Shown here one piece after another: positions 1 through 12,475 of a stretch of 64,000 nt of DNA. The stretch is from Sphagnum magellanicum. Taxonomy: Eukaryota > Streptophyta > Sphagnopsida > Sphagnales > Sphagnaceae. Each line of letters starts with the position of its first letter. Positions within the stretch are counted from its first letter, which is position 1. Location: NCBI GenBank assembly GCA_021904315.1, contig CM038919.1:8370001-8434000 (forward strand), given 5' to 3'. The translations under genes and the position numbers were made by a program. The notes under the pieces were generated by a model. It searched no databases. It was not told the DNA's origin and saw only the letters and a list, made by a program, of their open reading frames with translations.

Positions 1-1551
1 GATATGTTAAAACAAAAACAAAAGTGCAAAAAAAATTCTAGAAAAAATCTAACCAAAAACATTTATGGACCCTTGAATGGCCTAAAATGAACTATATTTT
101 CGTAAGTCCATATCATAATCATTTTTGGGTGGATTTCAATTTTTATTTTCTTAACATGTATATTAAAAAGTTGTTTAAAATGATTTTTCTTCAAATGGGC
201 TTTTTAGTTCATTAGCCACCATGTAATTCCCCATTAAATTAATGATATCAAAATAAATTGCCATTTAAGCACTATCGTATGGACTTTTATGGAATGGAGC
301 ATCTACAAAAAATGAATCACCTTAGAGTGCATACACTCACCTACCTACCTAAATACCTAGGTGAAATTAAATAAGTAAATAGAACTAGGTAGGTAGGACA
401 TACCTATTTACTTAGGTTACATACCTACCTACCCACATAAGTAAGTAGGATTTACTTACAATACACACCTACTTACTATTACCTAGGTAGGTAGAAAAAT
501 AGGATATTTACTTATCTAAATAAACAAGTAATAAAAGGGTAGGTGAAGAAACGAATAACCATGTAAATATTTTTATTTTATTTTATGTTTTGCCTTTAAG
601 GTTAAGCTTTTTAAAATTCATCTCAAGTTGGTACATGTATTTTAATATGCAAACAACAAGAAACACCTTGTTTATATAGTTTGTGAATTGAAATTCAAGG
701 ACAAAACAAATGGGTTAAATATTTTAATTGCACCTTAGTTGAAAATTGGTTTACAATTTTTTTTTCCCATACCGTGCTTTGTGTATGTTTTTAATTTTTT
801 TAATTATACAACTAAATAAGAAGGTATTCAATAATTATATATGTGAATTAATTATTTGAATTAAATATACATACTAATTAGATAATTAATTAATCAATGG
901 TAATAATTAATCAATAAATCTTAAATATTGTATCAATTTATGATTTAATATATATTTAATCAATTATTATTTTTTGAAATAACTAACCAAGTAATCAATT
1001 TTTATATATTTAAATAATATTAGTTAACATTCAATTAATTAAATGATTAGTTGACAAGAATAATTCATGAATAACTAATACTCATTTAATACAACGATTT
1101 TATCATATCGATATGGCCTTGCCACAAATATATAAATTAATCATACCTTAAAATAGACATGTTTTATTTTTGAACAAACCATACAAAATCAAAATGATTT
1201 TTAAAATTCTAATATGCCCATAATATGAGCTTGCCCATACACTTAAATATGTCAAATATATTTTTAATGTAATTTGCAATACCCTAATGTAGAAAAATGT
1301 ATAATCACACCATAAAAAAAACCAAGTTGTGTAATTAAATGAACATAGGGCCTATTCTTGGATGAAAATTTCAAAAAGTTAATCAATATGAAGGATGTGC
1401 AATTTAATTGTTACACCATAGTTGCAAAAATAATGCCAAATTTAAAAGGATGGTGACTAATTGTAAAAATGATAAAACATAGTTGCAAATGATAGATAGT
1501 TACATATAGTCACATAGTGAATGATTACATAATACAAGATTTCTAGTAGTG
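1..1551. mobile_element. CACTA-like non-autonomous element, left end outside window
   Basis: The right end at 1538-1551 reads GATTTCTAGTAGTG, the reverse complement of a plant CACTA-type terminus (CACTACTAGAAATC). It is preceded by GTGA-ATGATTACAT, closely matching the right end of the element ending at 51455. Internally a GTAG/CTAC tetranucleotide cluster (331-540) is followed by a linker (541-700) and an ATTAATTA-rich stretch (840-1100). The linker is the reverse complement of 16860-16960 inside the complete element at 15172-17522. By that comparison the missing left end lies just outside the window. No transposase is visible. GAT (1552-1554) would be the target duplication, but its partner cannot be seen. 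Confidence 0.6.
331..540. repeat. GTAG/CTAC tetranucleotide cluster
   Basis: Dense runs of TAGG, GTAG and their complements CCTA, CTAC alternate on the two strands, interspersed with AAGTAAGT variants. Because both orientations alternate, the stretch can fold on itself. The same kind of cluster occurs at 4650-4745, 16965-17105 and 48738-48970. Confidence 0.85.
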
Positions 1552-1554
1552 GAT

Positions 1555-3160
1555 AAATCCTAATAAACCTAAAACATATGGTTTATTGATTTCCTATTAT
1601 TTTAATTGAAAATGTCCTTGCAACTAATATTGGAAGCCTTAGATTTGTTATTGAAATTGCAAAAGTCTAAGATAGAAAATGAAAATGTTGCCATAAAGCA
1701 CAGTTAATGAAATCAAATGCTTTGAATGTTTTTTTAAAACTCGTTTGGTGGTCCTTGTCCCTTATGCAAATATGACATACTAGAAAAACAATTCATCTTG
1801 TTTATTGTATAATTTATTTGGGCTTCGCACAATTATGTAGTACCAATGATTATCAATTTATTTATTTTTTAATGTTTTCATATGGTTTTCAATAATTCAT
1901 CACTATTTATGTCAATATCAAATTTAATTCTAATTAATATAAATATCATGGACTTAAAAAGACACAAGTTAATTGCATTTTCATATCCATGTTGGTGGGT
2001 AGGGAAAAGAAATGAGGTAATTATAAAGATGTAAATAGTTATTAGGAAAGTTGGTAAGAAAATAGGTTACTTATTAGGAAAGAAGTGATGTGGTTAAACT
2101 AGGAAATGAGTTAATTGTCTTTGGAATTATCTTTGGAAATGTCCAAGATAACCATATCATGGATTCCAAAAAATCACTCATGTACCAATTCCTTGAAATT
2201 TTTCATCATTAGAATTATACATGCATGTCATTTTTACATTTATATTTTATTTATTAACATAGTACCTTGACATTTTAGACATTAATTATATTATTTATAC
2301 AATCAAACATTCAAATTAATTTTTCATAGAAAAAGTTTTTGCAACGGAAAATAAATAGTCTTTTGGAATATTCAAAAATATTTTACTCTTGAACATGAAA
2401 TATTCAAGTTTCATTAATTATTCGACAAAAAATGTGTTGAATGTTTCTTTGTACTACATTAATCAAATGTATTTAAGGAACCTTGAAAATACTATGAATC
2501 TATTCAATCATGTGTGTTTTTCACATCCCATAAATAAGTTGTTAGGGGTTACAACTTTCTTTTAATGTGTGTTGTTATTTGAATAAAATGCATGGGAGGA
2601 TGAATGGCTTGATGCCATATAAGCTTTTCAATAAAGAATAAGGAAAGGAAAGAATGTAGGAAAAAGAACAAAGAAAAAAGTGATTTAGTTTATGAGTAAC
2701 ACACCAATGCTTGCAAATTGGGTGCAAATTGAAATGGGCAAGACTTTTTAAACCATCACAATTCTTTTAAAAATTTTAATTACAATTTTTTTCCATTTTT
2801 ATGTAGTTGAAACATGTTCAAAAGTTGGCTTTTGATTTCAAATTTTACATTACTAAGATATTTAATATTTTAGTTAAATCAATTGCATGTTAACCATAAA
2901 TCAGATGTCTCTCAACCTACTATCACTATATATCACACCAAGGTTTTGAAAACCTTGAGATTCCTTTGGACATGCTATTACTTTTGAGTGCCCAATTCAT
3001 ACTCAAATGAATTTGTGTTTCATTTTTTCATTCAACAATTACACTTTTAGGTTTAATGGCATATTAAATCATTAAATGTTTTATCATACCTTTTGTTGCA
3101 TAGAACAATGAAAAACCACATTGCTCTATAAATAGGCCCTATTTTGTGTAGTAGATAAAG
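1555..3160. repeat. Dispersed repeat family R, copy 1
   Basis: Several parts match elsewhere in inverted orientation. 1580-1790 matches 51459-51660 and then continues at 48309 and below. 2270-2440 matches around 48060-48150. 2400-3150 matches 34490-35265. A TATAAATA motif near 3126 lies in the part shared with the 34.5-kb copy and could be a retrotransposon promoter, but I see no primer-binding site or TG/CA ends. The family could be an LTR or another large transposon. 1775-1800 serves as the empty site for the CACTA insertion at 48310-51455. Confidence 0.5.
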
Positions 3161-4528
3161 TTCGATTGAAGTTGTTTAACATCTCCCATGGTAGAATAAC
3201 ATGGCTAACACAAAGGATAAATCATAGTTGTTTATGCTTCTATTTGGTTTAATTTATTTTTTGCTATAGCATAATGGCAAGCATTCCAAAAATGGCAACA
3301 CTTATGAGGATAATGTACATTTTTCTTGCTATTTTCTACAACCTACCTAAAACTTAGGTTTAAAATTGGAAAATTTTTATAATTTTTAATTTTTATAAAT
3401 TTATGCAATTTCTTCAAAAAATAAATTAATTTGTGACATGACATTTCCAAAATTTTGCAACATTTTGAAATTTCACACCAAAGAAAGTGGCTAGGGTCTA
3501 GTGTGTGAAAACTATATTAGTTTGTGTGTAAATGTTGATCAATTAACTACTTTTGCAATCAAGATGTGTAATCCATCTATGTAAGGTTGAAATGGGGGGG
3601 GAGGGGAAAAGGTTATTACTATAATATAAGTTGAGAATATTATTTTATTGAACCATGCCTTTAGGCAAGCATTATGGATTCACTTGTGTCTACAATACCT
3701 TATTAATGTTAGAAGTAGCTTTGACATTAAGGATGCTAAATATTGATTTTCAATTGCACCTATATAAAATACTACGGAACTTAAATTGTTTTAAAAGACT
3801 AAATACTTTTGACTTAAAGCTCCATAAATAAGTAAGGAGATGCAATTAAATATATTTCAATTATTCCAAAGATCTTCTCCATTGTATTCAATGTTTTTTT
3901 GTGTGAGAAAATTGGTGGATTGTTTTCAGAATATGAAACAAAAATAATTTTTTTAATGATTTCTAGGGATTTTTCACTAGTTTTTGAAAATGATAATTGA
4001 ATTAGCCACATCTAGGCCTAGCTTTTCCTAGGTCATCATTTGTAACAAGACTTTTGTAAAAATGCTATAGCCAACCTACGACAATCACCATTTAATGTTA
4101 ATTAATGTTAGGGATCTGTGCCAGTTGACGTATGTGAGGAATTTTTTTTAAAAACGCTAATTTTGTAAAGCATCTCATTTTATTGCATTTTAGTTGCAAA
4201 TTTAGTCTAATTGGTTTTGAACCTTATATTCAGAAATGCAAATTGTTGTCTAAAAAGTAAATGAGGTAATATAGTTGCAATTATATTTAAAACTATGTAA
4301 AATTAATGCAAATATCACTGCCCATCAACTTCATGTATTTTAGACTTTTATAAGTAGCCCTTCACAAAAGAATGTGACACATTTAGATTGGGTTCTAGTT
4401 CCCTTACTAACCATCAACATGCATCCACATACCTGGTCACTAACTATCATCCTACCTAGATAGCAACTTTACCTATCCTTTACAGGGGAAGTAACCAAGG
4501 TGAAACCCAACATCCAATAAGTTGGGGC
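3161..4528. other. Unassigned AT-rich DNA
   Basis: No coding pattern or bounded element seen. A G-rich run lies near 3594-3606. An unbroken minus-strand frame at 3814-4011 has no recognisable motif and is probably chance. Confidence 0.5.
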
Positions 4529-4878
4529 CACAGTGAACCAGCACCCACCAGTGCACCATGAAGGATGAATGGTAAGTGGTCATGAAACAGTTTTCTGTTG
4601 GGTTTCAGTTTCCTAGCTAACCATGGTAGTTAGCTCAGTTGCTTTTTTTTCTACCTACCTACTAACAACCCACAAGCAGGTTGGTAATAGGTAGGTAGTA
4701 AAAACAACTCTCACCTAGTACTTACCTATTTTCCTGCCTATCTACCTATATAAGAGACGTATTTCCTACAAAATTGATTAGCAAGGTGAAACCAAATTTT
4801 AACTCAGTTGAGGTTCATCCACAACTGTGTAATAAGGCATCCAGGGGATGGTGCACTGGTGGGTGCTGGTTCACTGTG
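4529..4878. mobile_element. 350-bp element with perfect 31-bp terminal inverted repeats
   Basis: 4529-4559 (starting CACAGTGAACCAGCAC) is an exact 31/31 reverse complement of 4848-4878 (ending GTGCTGGTTCACTGTG). The interior contains a GTAG/CTAC cluster (4650-4745) and no coding frame. I see no convincing target duplication: the bases outside the arms do not match. It could be a recent MITE, a MULE-type end pair or a fold-back element. Confidence 0.7.
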
Positions 4879-5039
4879 ACCATCATGACCCAGTAGCATG
4901 CTGGTTATCGTCCGATAACCAGCAAGCTCTGTCAGGATACCTAGTCGATACACTGCATGGAGGTTATGAACCCCCCATAGAGATGGCTACTCAAATAAGT
5001 AGTGCACACTAGGGTTGGGCAGATCCCCAGTGGCGATCA

Positions 5040-5350
5040 GACCGGTTTATAGGATTCATAACCATGGTTCAAGAAATCAAAAGACTTGATTCTGATTTAT
5101 AACCATGGTTCTAGAGATCAAAGGACTTGATTCTGGTTTACAACCATGGTTCTCAAAAATTGAAAAAAAATCATACAACTGACCATGAAAATGGTCAGTT
5201 GTTTATCCGTTCTTTCATGAAAACTGCAGGTTCTTTAAGATTTTTGAAATAACCAGGGATCAAAGGTTCTTTAATTCTGAATTTTGTCAAAGAACCGGAA
5301 CCAGGAGCGCTGGTTATCCGATTCCGAAATAAGTAAAGACCAGAACCGCA
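5040..5350. mobile_element. Relic of the CAGTGTTGG MITE family
   Basis: Phrases such as ACCATGGTTCTCAAAAATTG, GGTTCTTTAAGATTTTTGAA and GATTCCGAAATAA recur in the same order at 60980-61340, inside a bounded MITE. Clean inverted ends are not visible here, so this is a partial or diverged copy. It includes a short local duplication of the AACCATGGTTCT phrase at 5060-5150. Confidence 0.45.
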
Positions 5351-6169
5351 TGGGACCGGTGCACACCTGCAAGCTCAGTAGCAACACAGAATAGGTAGTT
5401 AAACACTCCCTCCTCCTTTCCCACATGTAAAGAAAGCAGTTATGATCTCTTTACCTCTTTCACACAAAGCATGTCACAGACAGTCCCTCACGTTTCCCAC
5501 ACACATGAAGAACTACGACAACAACAACAAATGAAGAGAAAGCCTTTTTGTCTTTCTCATTGATTTGCAGACAACAATCAAAACGACAAGGTGCTGGAGT
5601 TGTTGGCAAACCTTAAGGCAATCAGTCCCCAGTTCTGGAGATTCTAGCCAACTTGTTGGTTACATGTGTTAACATCACAAATCAAAGGGCCCAAGGCATT
5701 CAAAAAAATGCTCAGAAGAAGAAGGACAAAGCAAACTTGGCAGGAACTGCACCACTGTTGGTATAGCATATATGTCTGTCATCAAGGAGGATTTGGACTG
5801 GGCCAAACCCAAATGATTGGGCTGGTGGGTGTGACAAAGCTAATTTAGTAATGTTGAGCAAGGGATGTCTGCAATGGAAGAATTGGGTTGTCCACCGACA
5901 CCAATTTTGGAACTCTGTGGACATGCACTCCCACACATGGAAGAGGCTAAATACCCGCAAACCAGCACTCTCACAACTCCCTCACATGACAGAAGTCCTT
6001 TTGGGACAAACCCACAACCCCACACACTTGTATAGTATATATCTGAATGATGCATGTCCCCACACAATCAATGAATGACACTGGCCTCTTTGGATCACAC
6101 TACCCCTCTTAGTAGGTAGATTAGGTGATTTTGTTTCTAGAGACCAAGCTTTGTGGGTTTCTTGTTTCT
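5351..6169. other. Unassigned, more balanced composition
   Basis: Less AT-rich than the surroundings. A possible 3' splice acceptor (TTGATTTGCAG ending at 5570) precedes 25 open codons ending at TAG 5645-5647. No protein family was recognised, so no gene is called. Confidence 0.3.
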
Positions 6170-6420
6170 TCCAGTGTGGGGGTGCTTCTTTGATTTTTAA
6201 TAATCGCCAGTTCCAGTTCCAGATATCTGAGAAAATTCAGAATCAAGCAAGTATTGGGTCAGGGCATGTGAAAAACTTCAGAAGCAATGAACTGTTGGTT
6301 CTGGTTGTGTCAACTCCTTGAAGAACCGCCTGGTTTCAAAAAGGAACTGGTAGTTTTTTGGGTGGCTTTTTGACCTTTTTCAAAAATTTGAGAATCACCA
6401 TGGTTATATTGTAATGAAAA
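6170..6420 (-). mobile_element. Relic of the CAGTGTTGG MITE family
   Basis: Contains AGAAAATTCAGAATCAA, GGAACTGGTAGTTTTTTGGG and GAGAATCACCATGGTTATAT, phrases shared with the bounded copy at 30114-30697. No terminal repeats are preserved. Confidence 0.35.
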
Positions 6421-7646
6421 ACAGGGGCACAACAAGTTTCAAAATACCCACTAACTATGCATTGGCAACACAACATCAGCTATGTACACAAAACATGCAA
6501 CTCATAAATTCATCTAGCAAATTCAAAAAGGTTTACAAACTTATAAGAGAGATGTCCTAATTCCATGGGATCTACTAGATATAGGCCTACAAGCTGTTCC
6601 GACTTCACTCTCCTAAATATCAACTGACCATATTGGCACATCAGAAGTTTCTCTAAATGCCAACCCACCCATAACATACACAATTGCAACAACGTACCCC
6701 AATATAACATACACACCGCCCACAATAGAATGTCACACAAAGATCCTTTAATAGATGGAAACTACAATTCAATAAAGACAATTGAAGCCGAATAACATCC
6801 CACAAAAATCCCCACTATCCTGCAGGCAAACTTCAGGAAATTTGACAAATGTAACCACAATGCCCATATTGGAACAACCCAATAGCACCAAATGAACAAA
6901 TTGAGCTAGCATTCGCAGGTCCTAGACTACTAAGTACTCACTTCCTTCAAACAGAACACTTCACCACGCCCAGCACAATACCCATTCATACATCTTTCTT
7001 TGCCAAGATGACCATTCACAAAATTCTTATGTCTTTCATCATCCCCCTATCATGGACCCAGGTTTGCAATACTACAAAACATTATCCTAAGTGGTCAATA
7101 GCACAATGGAAAAAACTATCACCACCTCCCTAGAAAACAAGTTGTGTCTTAATTTCAAGCATTCATCCCTTCACCATTAGTCCAAAGTCTTTGAAACTCC
7201 AAATGCAAATCCACACAACATAGGTAAAAATCCCAAATCACTTAGTTGTTGAGGGCACTTAACGTCCTTCCTTCTTAAACTCAACCACCATCTCATCTTC
7301 ATTAACATCCAAACAGAAAATCCTCACAACCACCTTGCTCCACACACAACACATCTGCAATAGGCACCAAAAAAAATTCAAATGCCATCAATCATAAACA
7401 CTCACAAGTCCATAACCTAGCAAAAAACAAAAACCACACATCTCACACATAACTTCCCATCACCATCAACCATCAAGAGTTTGTCGTCTTGCTTTTGGTG
7501 TTGATGTGATGTTTCATCCACCTAGGTTTCGATTCCTAGATTTTTCATCACAATATATTAGACTTGATTATCAATTCTTTGATGAACATGGTTGAATATC
7601 AGAATTGAATTTTTGAAAATCATGATTACCAAACTTAGGCATTACC
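6421..7646. other. Unassigned DNA
   Basis: Moderately CA-rich on the plus strand. A minus-strand open frame at 6510-6740 shows no motif that I recognise. No bounded repeat was seen. Confidence 0.35.
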
Positions 7647-7757
7647 ATGATACCCGGCAAGGGGTTTGGTGCAGTTTCTAAATAATTGCCTAACATTGGT
7701 TTCTTTTAGTGTTAGATGGGTATTAGAAATTGTGCACCAAACCCCTTTGGGTATCAT
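7647..7757. repeat. 111-nt imperfect hairpin from two facing MITE ends
   Basis: The left arm 7647-7695 (ATGATACCCGGCAAGGGG...) and right arm 7709-7757 (...CCCCTTTGGGTATCAT) are near-complementary over about 45 bases, with a loop of about 13 nt. The right arm contains AGTGTTAGATGGGTATTAGA, which resembles the left end of the CAGTGTTGG MITEs. The left arm resembles 30460-30510. It therefore looks like two MITE ends placed back to back, and it would transcribe into a long hairpin. Confidence 0.7.
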
Positions 7758-10700
7758 TCTAAGCCACTCTTTTGTTGTGGCTCTACGAAAAAAATCAAAA
7801 TACCTTGGGTTTTTCATACATAACCATGGTACTAAAAAAAAATTTAAATTTAAAGAAATGCCCACATAACCATTAATTCTTTCAAGAAAATCAATGGTTA
7901 TCTAATCTTTAAATATTCAAAAAACCAGATCTAGTAGTTAGTAACAAAAATCAAATACCCATTGCTTCCACCTATTGGTTTATATTTAGTCATCATCAAA
8001 AGGGGGAATAAATAGTCGAATAAAAGATTGATGGCCAAAACCATCACAAGGGAAACAACAAGGGAAAGTCAAAAAAAGGCCAAAAGACAACCAGCTCGCA
8101 AGAAGAGGAGAGAGCTAATCCCTCTTGTGGTAGGAAGTTATCTCACCCACGACCCCTTTAATGTCACCTACATGAAAATCATGAGACCTAATAGTAATGG
8201 GAGGTCTAAAATACGCATCACCCGCCAATGCAATCTTCCTCTCTATAGCAAAGGTTAAAGCATGTTGAAGGGCAATACAAAAATGTTGCTTGAAAAATTG
8301 AATGCAAAAAGACAAGGATAAATGACCTACTAATCATCTATTGTGGAAAAAACAACACACTCCTTAATGAAATGATTCATATCATGCCCAAAGTGTGTCA
8401 TGCAAGAGTATATATTTTGGCATATCAAGTCTTTGTGTTTTGTGTAAATTCCAATGATGTTTAAAAATAAAAAATCAAATCAAAATTTGATGAAAAAAAA
8501 ATGGATCAAAATTTGAACTTCATTACTATGTTATTTTCTTAAAGAAACTCTGAAAAATGTGTTTGTTCAGTTGTACTAATACATTACGTTACCTTAAACA
8601 ATGGAAATAAAAAAAGATGACAATTTAAAGAAAGTTGGGAAATGGAAAATAAAGGAAAATATAAAAAGGATGATGTGTGAAAACATTTTTTGTATGTAGT
8701 AAGTAATATGTCAAAGGAAATCTAACCCATGAACTTCCAAAAAAGAAATTGCACACAAGATTCAATAAACTTCATGTCCTAGAATTTAGTATATTTGTCT
8801 TTTGTGTGCCTTATGAAGGCAATTGGGTTGTGTTGCTTTGGTATTCCTTGTTTAACCATTGCATTGTGATGAGGGATTTTCTTTTGTCTTTCTTTTGGTA
8901 AACAAGTAAATTTTGTATTAAAAAAACCAAATATAATTATGAAAATTAACATTCCCCTATAAAACATTGAACTAAAATTTAGAGACCCATCAATATTAGT
9001 TTGATCAATTACATATTGCTAATTTGCAAAGGTGTGTTATTGGTTTAAAATCAAAATGCTCACAAGTATAATAAAAGCCCTAATCCAAGGGTGTTCTAGT
9101 TCTCAACATAATATTTGGGTAGACCTCATAAATTGGAAGTAATTTAAGAATATATGGTAAGGCCCAAGGATTGAAGGGCCTAACATAGAATAGTAGCTAA
9201 ATGTTTAGGCCTCAAATTTTTAAGGACACTCCCCAATTGATAACCTTAAATGTGTGTCCTAGTTCTTTAACAAAAGAAGGTAAAAGTCAATGTTTTGCAC
9301 ACCATGTACTAAAAGACCTTGGCCCAAGAACGTTACCTAGTAATTGCTTCAAACAATTCATGTTTGGAAAATAAATGTATAACTATCACACGAAAAGTGA
9401 TCAATAAATGGAGAATTTATAAATGTTAATAGTTATGGCCAAAAGTAGAAATTGGAATTCATTCATGGATTAGATAGGTGGATAATGAGTTTTAATTTCA
9501 ATCTTTTGGGTTAGGAAAACATTAAATGTGATTCAAATTCAAGTATTGTGTCAATTTCATGTGTCAAAAACAATAAAGTTTAAAGGGGAGATGCCAAATA
9601 AAGGGATGAATCTTAAAGTGAATGGCACAATTTGATAGGCTACAAAGATGATGAAAGATAAATACTTAAAAGACTTGGACAAAAATAATGGATAAATCAT
9701 TTACTTTTTCTTCAAGTATTTACAAAGTTGTAAATGAGAACATTGAGTTCATTATTTCATTTTATATTTTTTTCCTTAGAACATCTATATGTATTTTGAC
9801 GAACCTCTTATAATTTGTTAAATTCAAAAGTGTTTAAGTTGTCAATGAAATCATAAAAATAATATTTTTGTGAACTTCGTGAGTGATCCTCATAAGGTCA
9901 TGCCTTTAGGGATGCGTGGTGAATTCCCCTTTGGATGTAGCTCACATCAAGACCAAATCTTGGTTGTGTTAGTGATCCTAGCCAAAGATATGGACTTGTT
10001 TCAACTTTTTTGAAATGTTTTCCATTGTGCTATTTTGTTTCATTTTCTCTATTGTAACAAAAAAGATAGTGTGGAATTAATCACACCTAATTATATGAGT
10101 AAAGCAACAGCAAGTTTCCAGCACTTTGCAATGTGGTTACAAAACAAAAATCTAACTAGTTACACAATCTTTAATCAATGAGAATTGTGGGTTACCAAGG
10201 ATCAATGCACTCTGACATCAATCTCTCAAACACAACTAGTATTTTTATACAACTCCCTTGAAAATAGAAACCAACCCCCAATTTTAGACATTCCCAATCC
10301 CACACAATAATACAAAATTAATGCCCATCACACAACACCAACCAACACAAAATAATGCATGCCAAAAAATGTTGTCTAGCTTCTTTCTCTCACCCATGTA
10401 GAAAGTAATCCCACAACCTCATACATAACTTCTTCCAACAACCTTGCTTAGGAGTACTATAAGGATAAAATAAGACATTGAAACCCAAGTACTTTCCCAG
10501 TGTAGAATCCCAAAACCATTTCAATCATGGAACTCCCAATTACATGGGTATTTTCACATTCCCAATGACAAGATGACCATTTATTGAACTTTGCACAACC
10601 AAAGATTCTCGCCCATCAAATATGGTCAAAGAGACCACTCATGACACCACTTGAGTTTGTCATCATCTCCTTGGTTCAACCTTAACACCTAATTAGAAAT

Positions 10701-12036
10701 CCTATAGTGTCTCCTAAGTAGAAGCATTAAACATAGCAGATTTCTAATACTTCAAATTAAAGATTCATAGGATGAGGCATTTTTCCTCCGCACCAAAAAC
10801 AATCACAAAACAACTTCACATGAACATAAACATATTTCCTCATTTAGGGAGAAAACATGGTATTTAGCTCTATTTTCGCACTCTTTCATCAACATGTTCA
10901 TATCTTTGAGAAAATCCTTGTAATGCACCTTACGAACCAATTGCATTACACCCATTTTCGTTTAGATATGAAGAATGTTCATCCAAAACACCAACATCAA
11001 GCGCCACTAATTCATAAAACCAACATTCTTACATAAAGAACAATAAACAAAACCAACCGACATAAAAGAAACAAGTAAAACACCCTAGCTCATCGTCATT
11101 GGATAGTGGACACACATAGTCGCTCTTCCCTCAACTTTGAATGATGCCAACCAATCACCATCGGCGTTGTGGATATGGACATTCCACAAATCATTTCAGC
11201 CCTAGTTCCATGTCACACTACCTTAGTGTGAAGAAATTTTCATTTCAAAACTAACCTTCATAAGTTTGGAATTTGTACCCATCCTAGCCATCTACCAACC
11301 CCATGTTCATTTTTTGACTCATCATCCGACATGAGACCAAATGATACTCATTAAAATGTAATGCATCTTCACTAATAATGCATGTATTGCATCTGATTGG
11401 TCGATGAAATGGTTAGTTCACTAGACTCTACAATAATTGGTTCTTCTTATTACATCCCCTATTGTAAGTAATACCTTTCTAGGTTAGTCAATTATGGACT
11501 AGGTAACCAACTCAAAGTTGCTAGTTACCAAACATAATCATCTATTTTGAGATATGACACATCATTTTCATCCATGCAAGGGGAGATATGGAAGAATTCA
11601 TCCACACATTGGAGGGTTATGTTATCATTGGGCTAGTGATCAAGTGTTTTGGGGTAATAAAAACTTACACACAAGGGTATTCCTTGATCAAATTTATGTC
11701 TTTTTATCTCAAAGCACCCGATAGGTAAAATATTACCTTTTTCTAGAAATTTTAATTGGTGCATCCATTGAATTTAGTTTAACTTTTCAAGTTCTTTTGA
11801 GCCATCTTGAGTGTGGTCATAGGCTCTAAATGGCATGTTGACCAAGGAAATCCATGTCAACCTAAGGGACAAGGGAAGGTGTTGGGGGAGGGGGTCACGA
11901 AAATAAAACATGCAACAATCTTTTTTATCACCCTAAAACTATACAAGGAGGTTTTCCACCTTGAACTCAACATTGGGACAATGAGTTGAATGATAGTATC
12001 AAAGAGGTTGCAGTTAATTTAAGAAGAACATGTTGA
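7758..12036. other. Unassigned AT-rich DNA
   Basis: MITE-like wording continues to about 7930. From there to 12036 I see no gene, no bounded element and no clear repeat. 10040-11600 is somewhat less AT-rich and may be decayed coding DNA, but no family could be read on either strand. Confidence 0.4.
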
Positions 12037-12475
12037 AACCATTATTCATGAGTCACATTTTGCGCTTAGTAGAATATATTAAAACATATGCAGCTTAATG
12101 TTTTGCAATTATACTTATTGGTTTCATGAGTTTTCACATTTTTTCAATTATCAACATCTTTGCATGAGTTGAGTCATCCATTTTGAACTTATTAAATCCA
12201 TTATTCAAATATTATATATTGCACTTATTAATATATTATTGAAACACACACAACAACTTAATGCTTCACATTTCTATTTGAACAAGTTAATGAATTTTTT
12301 TCACATATCTTGAATTATCAACATTTGCACATGAGTGAGATCATTCATTTTGAATGTGTTAATTCCATTACTCACAAGTTGCATTTTGTAATTAACACAA
12401 TTTTTTGAAATGAATGTATAAAAACTTGGCAAGTTTCACATTTATATTTGAATGGATTAATGATTAAATCAACAA
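12037..12475. repeat. Tandem repeat, about 2.7 copies of ~160 bp
   Basis: Units start near 12037, 12195 and 12361. Each begins with a CCATTATTC-like phrase and continues with TTGCACTTATTA, CTTAATG-TTCACATTT, GAATTATCAACAT and TGAGTGAGATCATTCATTTTGAA variants in the same order. The last unit is cut short. The copies are diverged, so the duplication is old. Confidence 0.65.

Noticed and set aside
5571..5647. Possible small exon after TTGATTTGCAG
   Set aside because: Only 25 codons, no donor site, no recognised product and no partner exon.
10040..11600. Less AT-rich stretch suspected of being a decayed gene
   Set aside because: Translation on both strands gave no motif or consistent frame.
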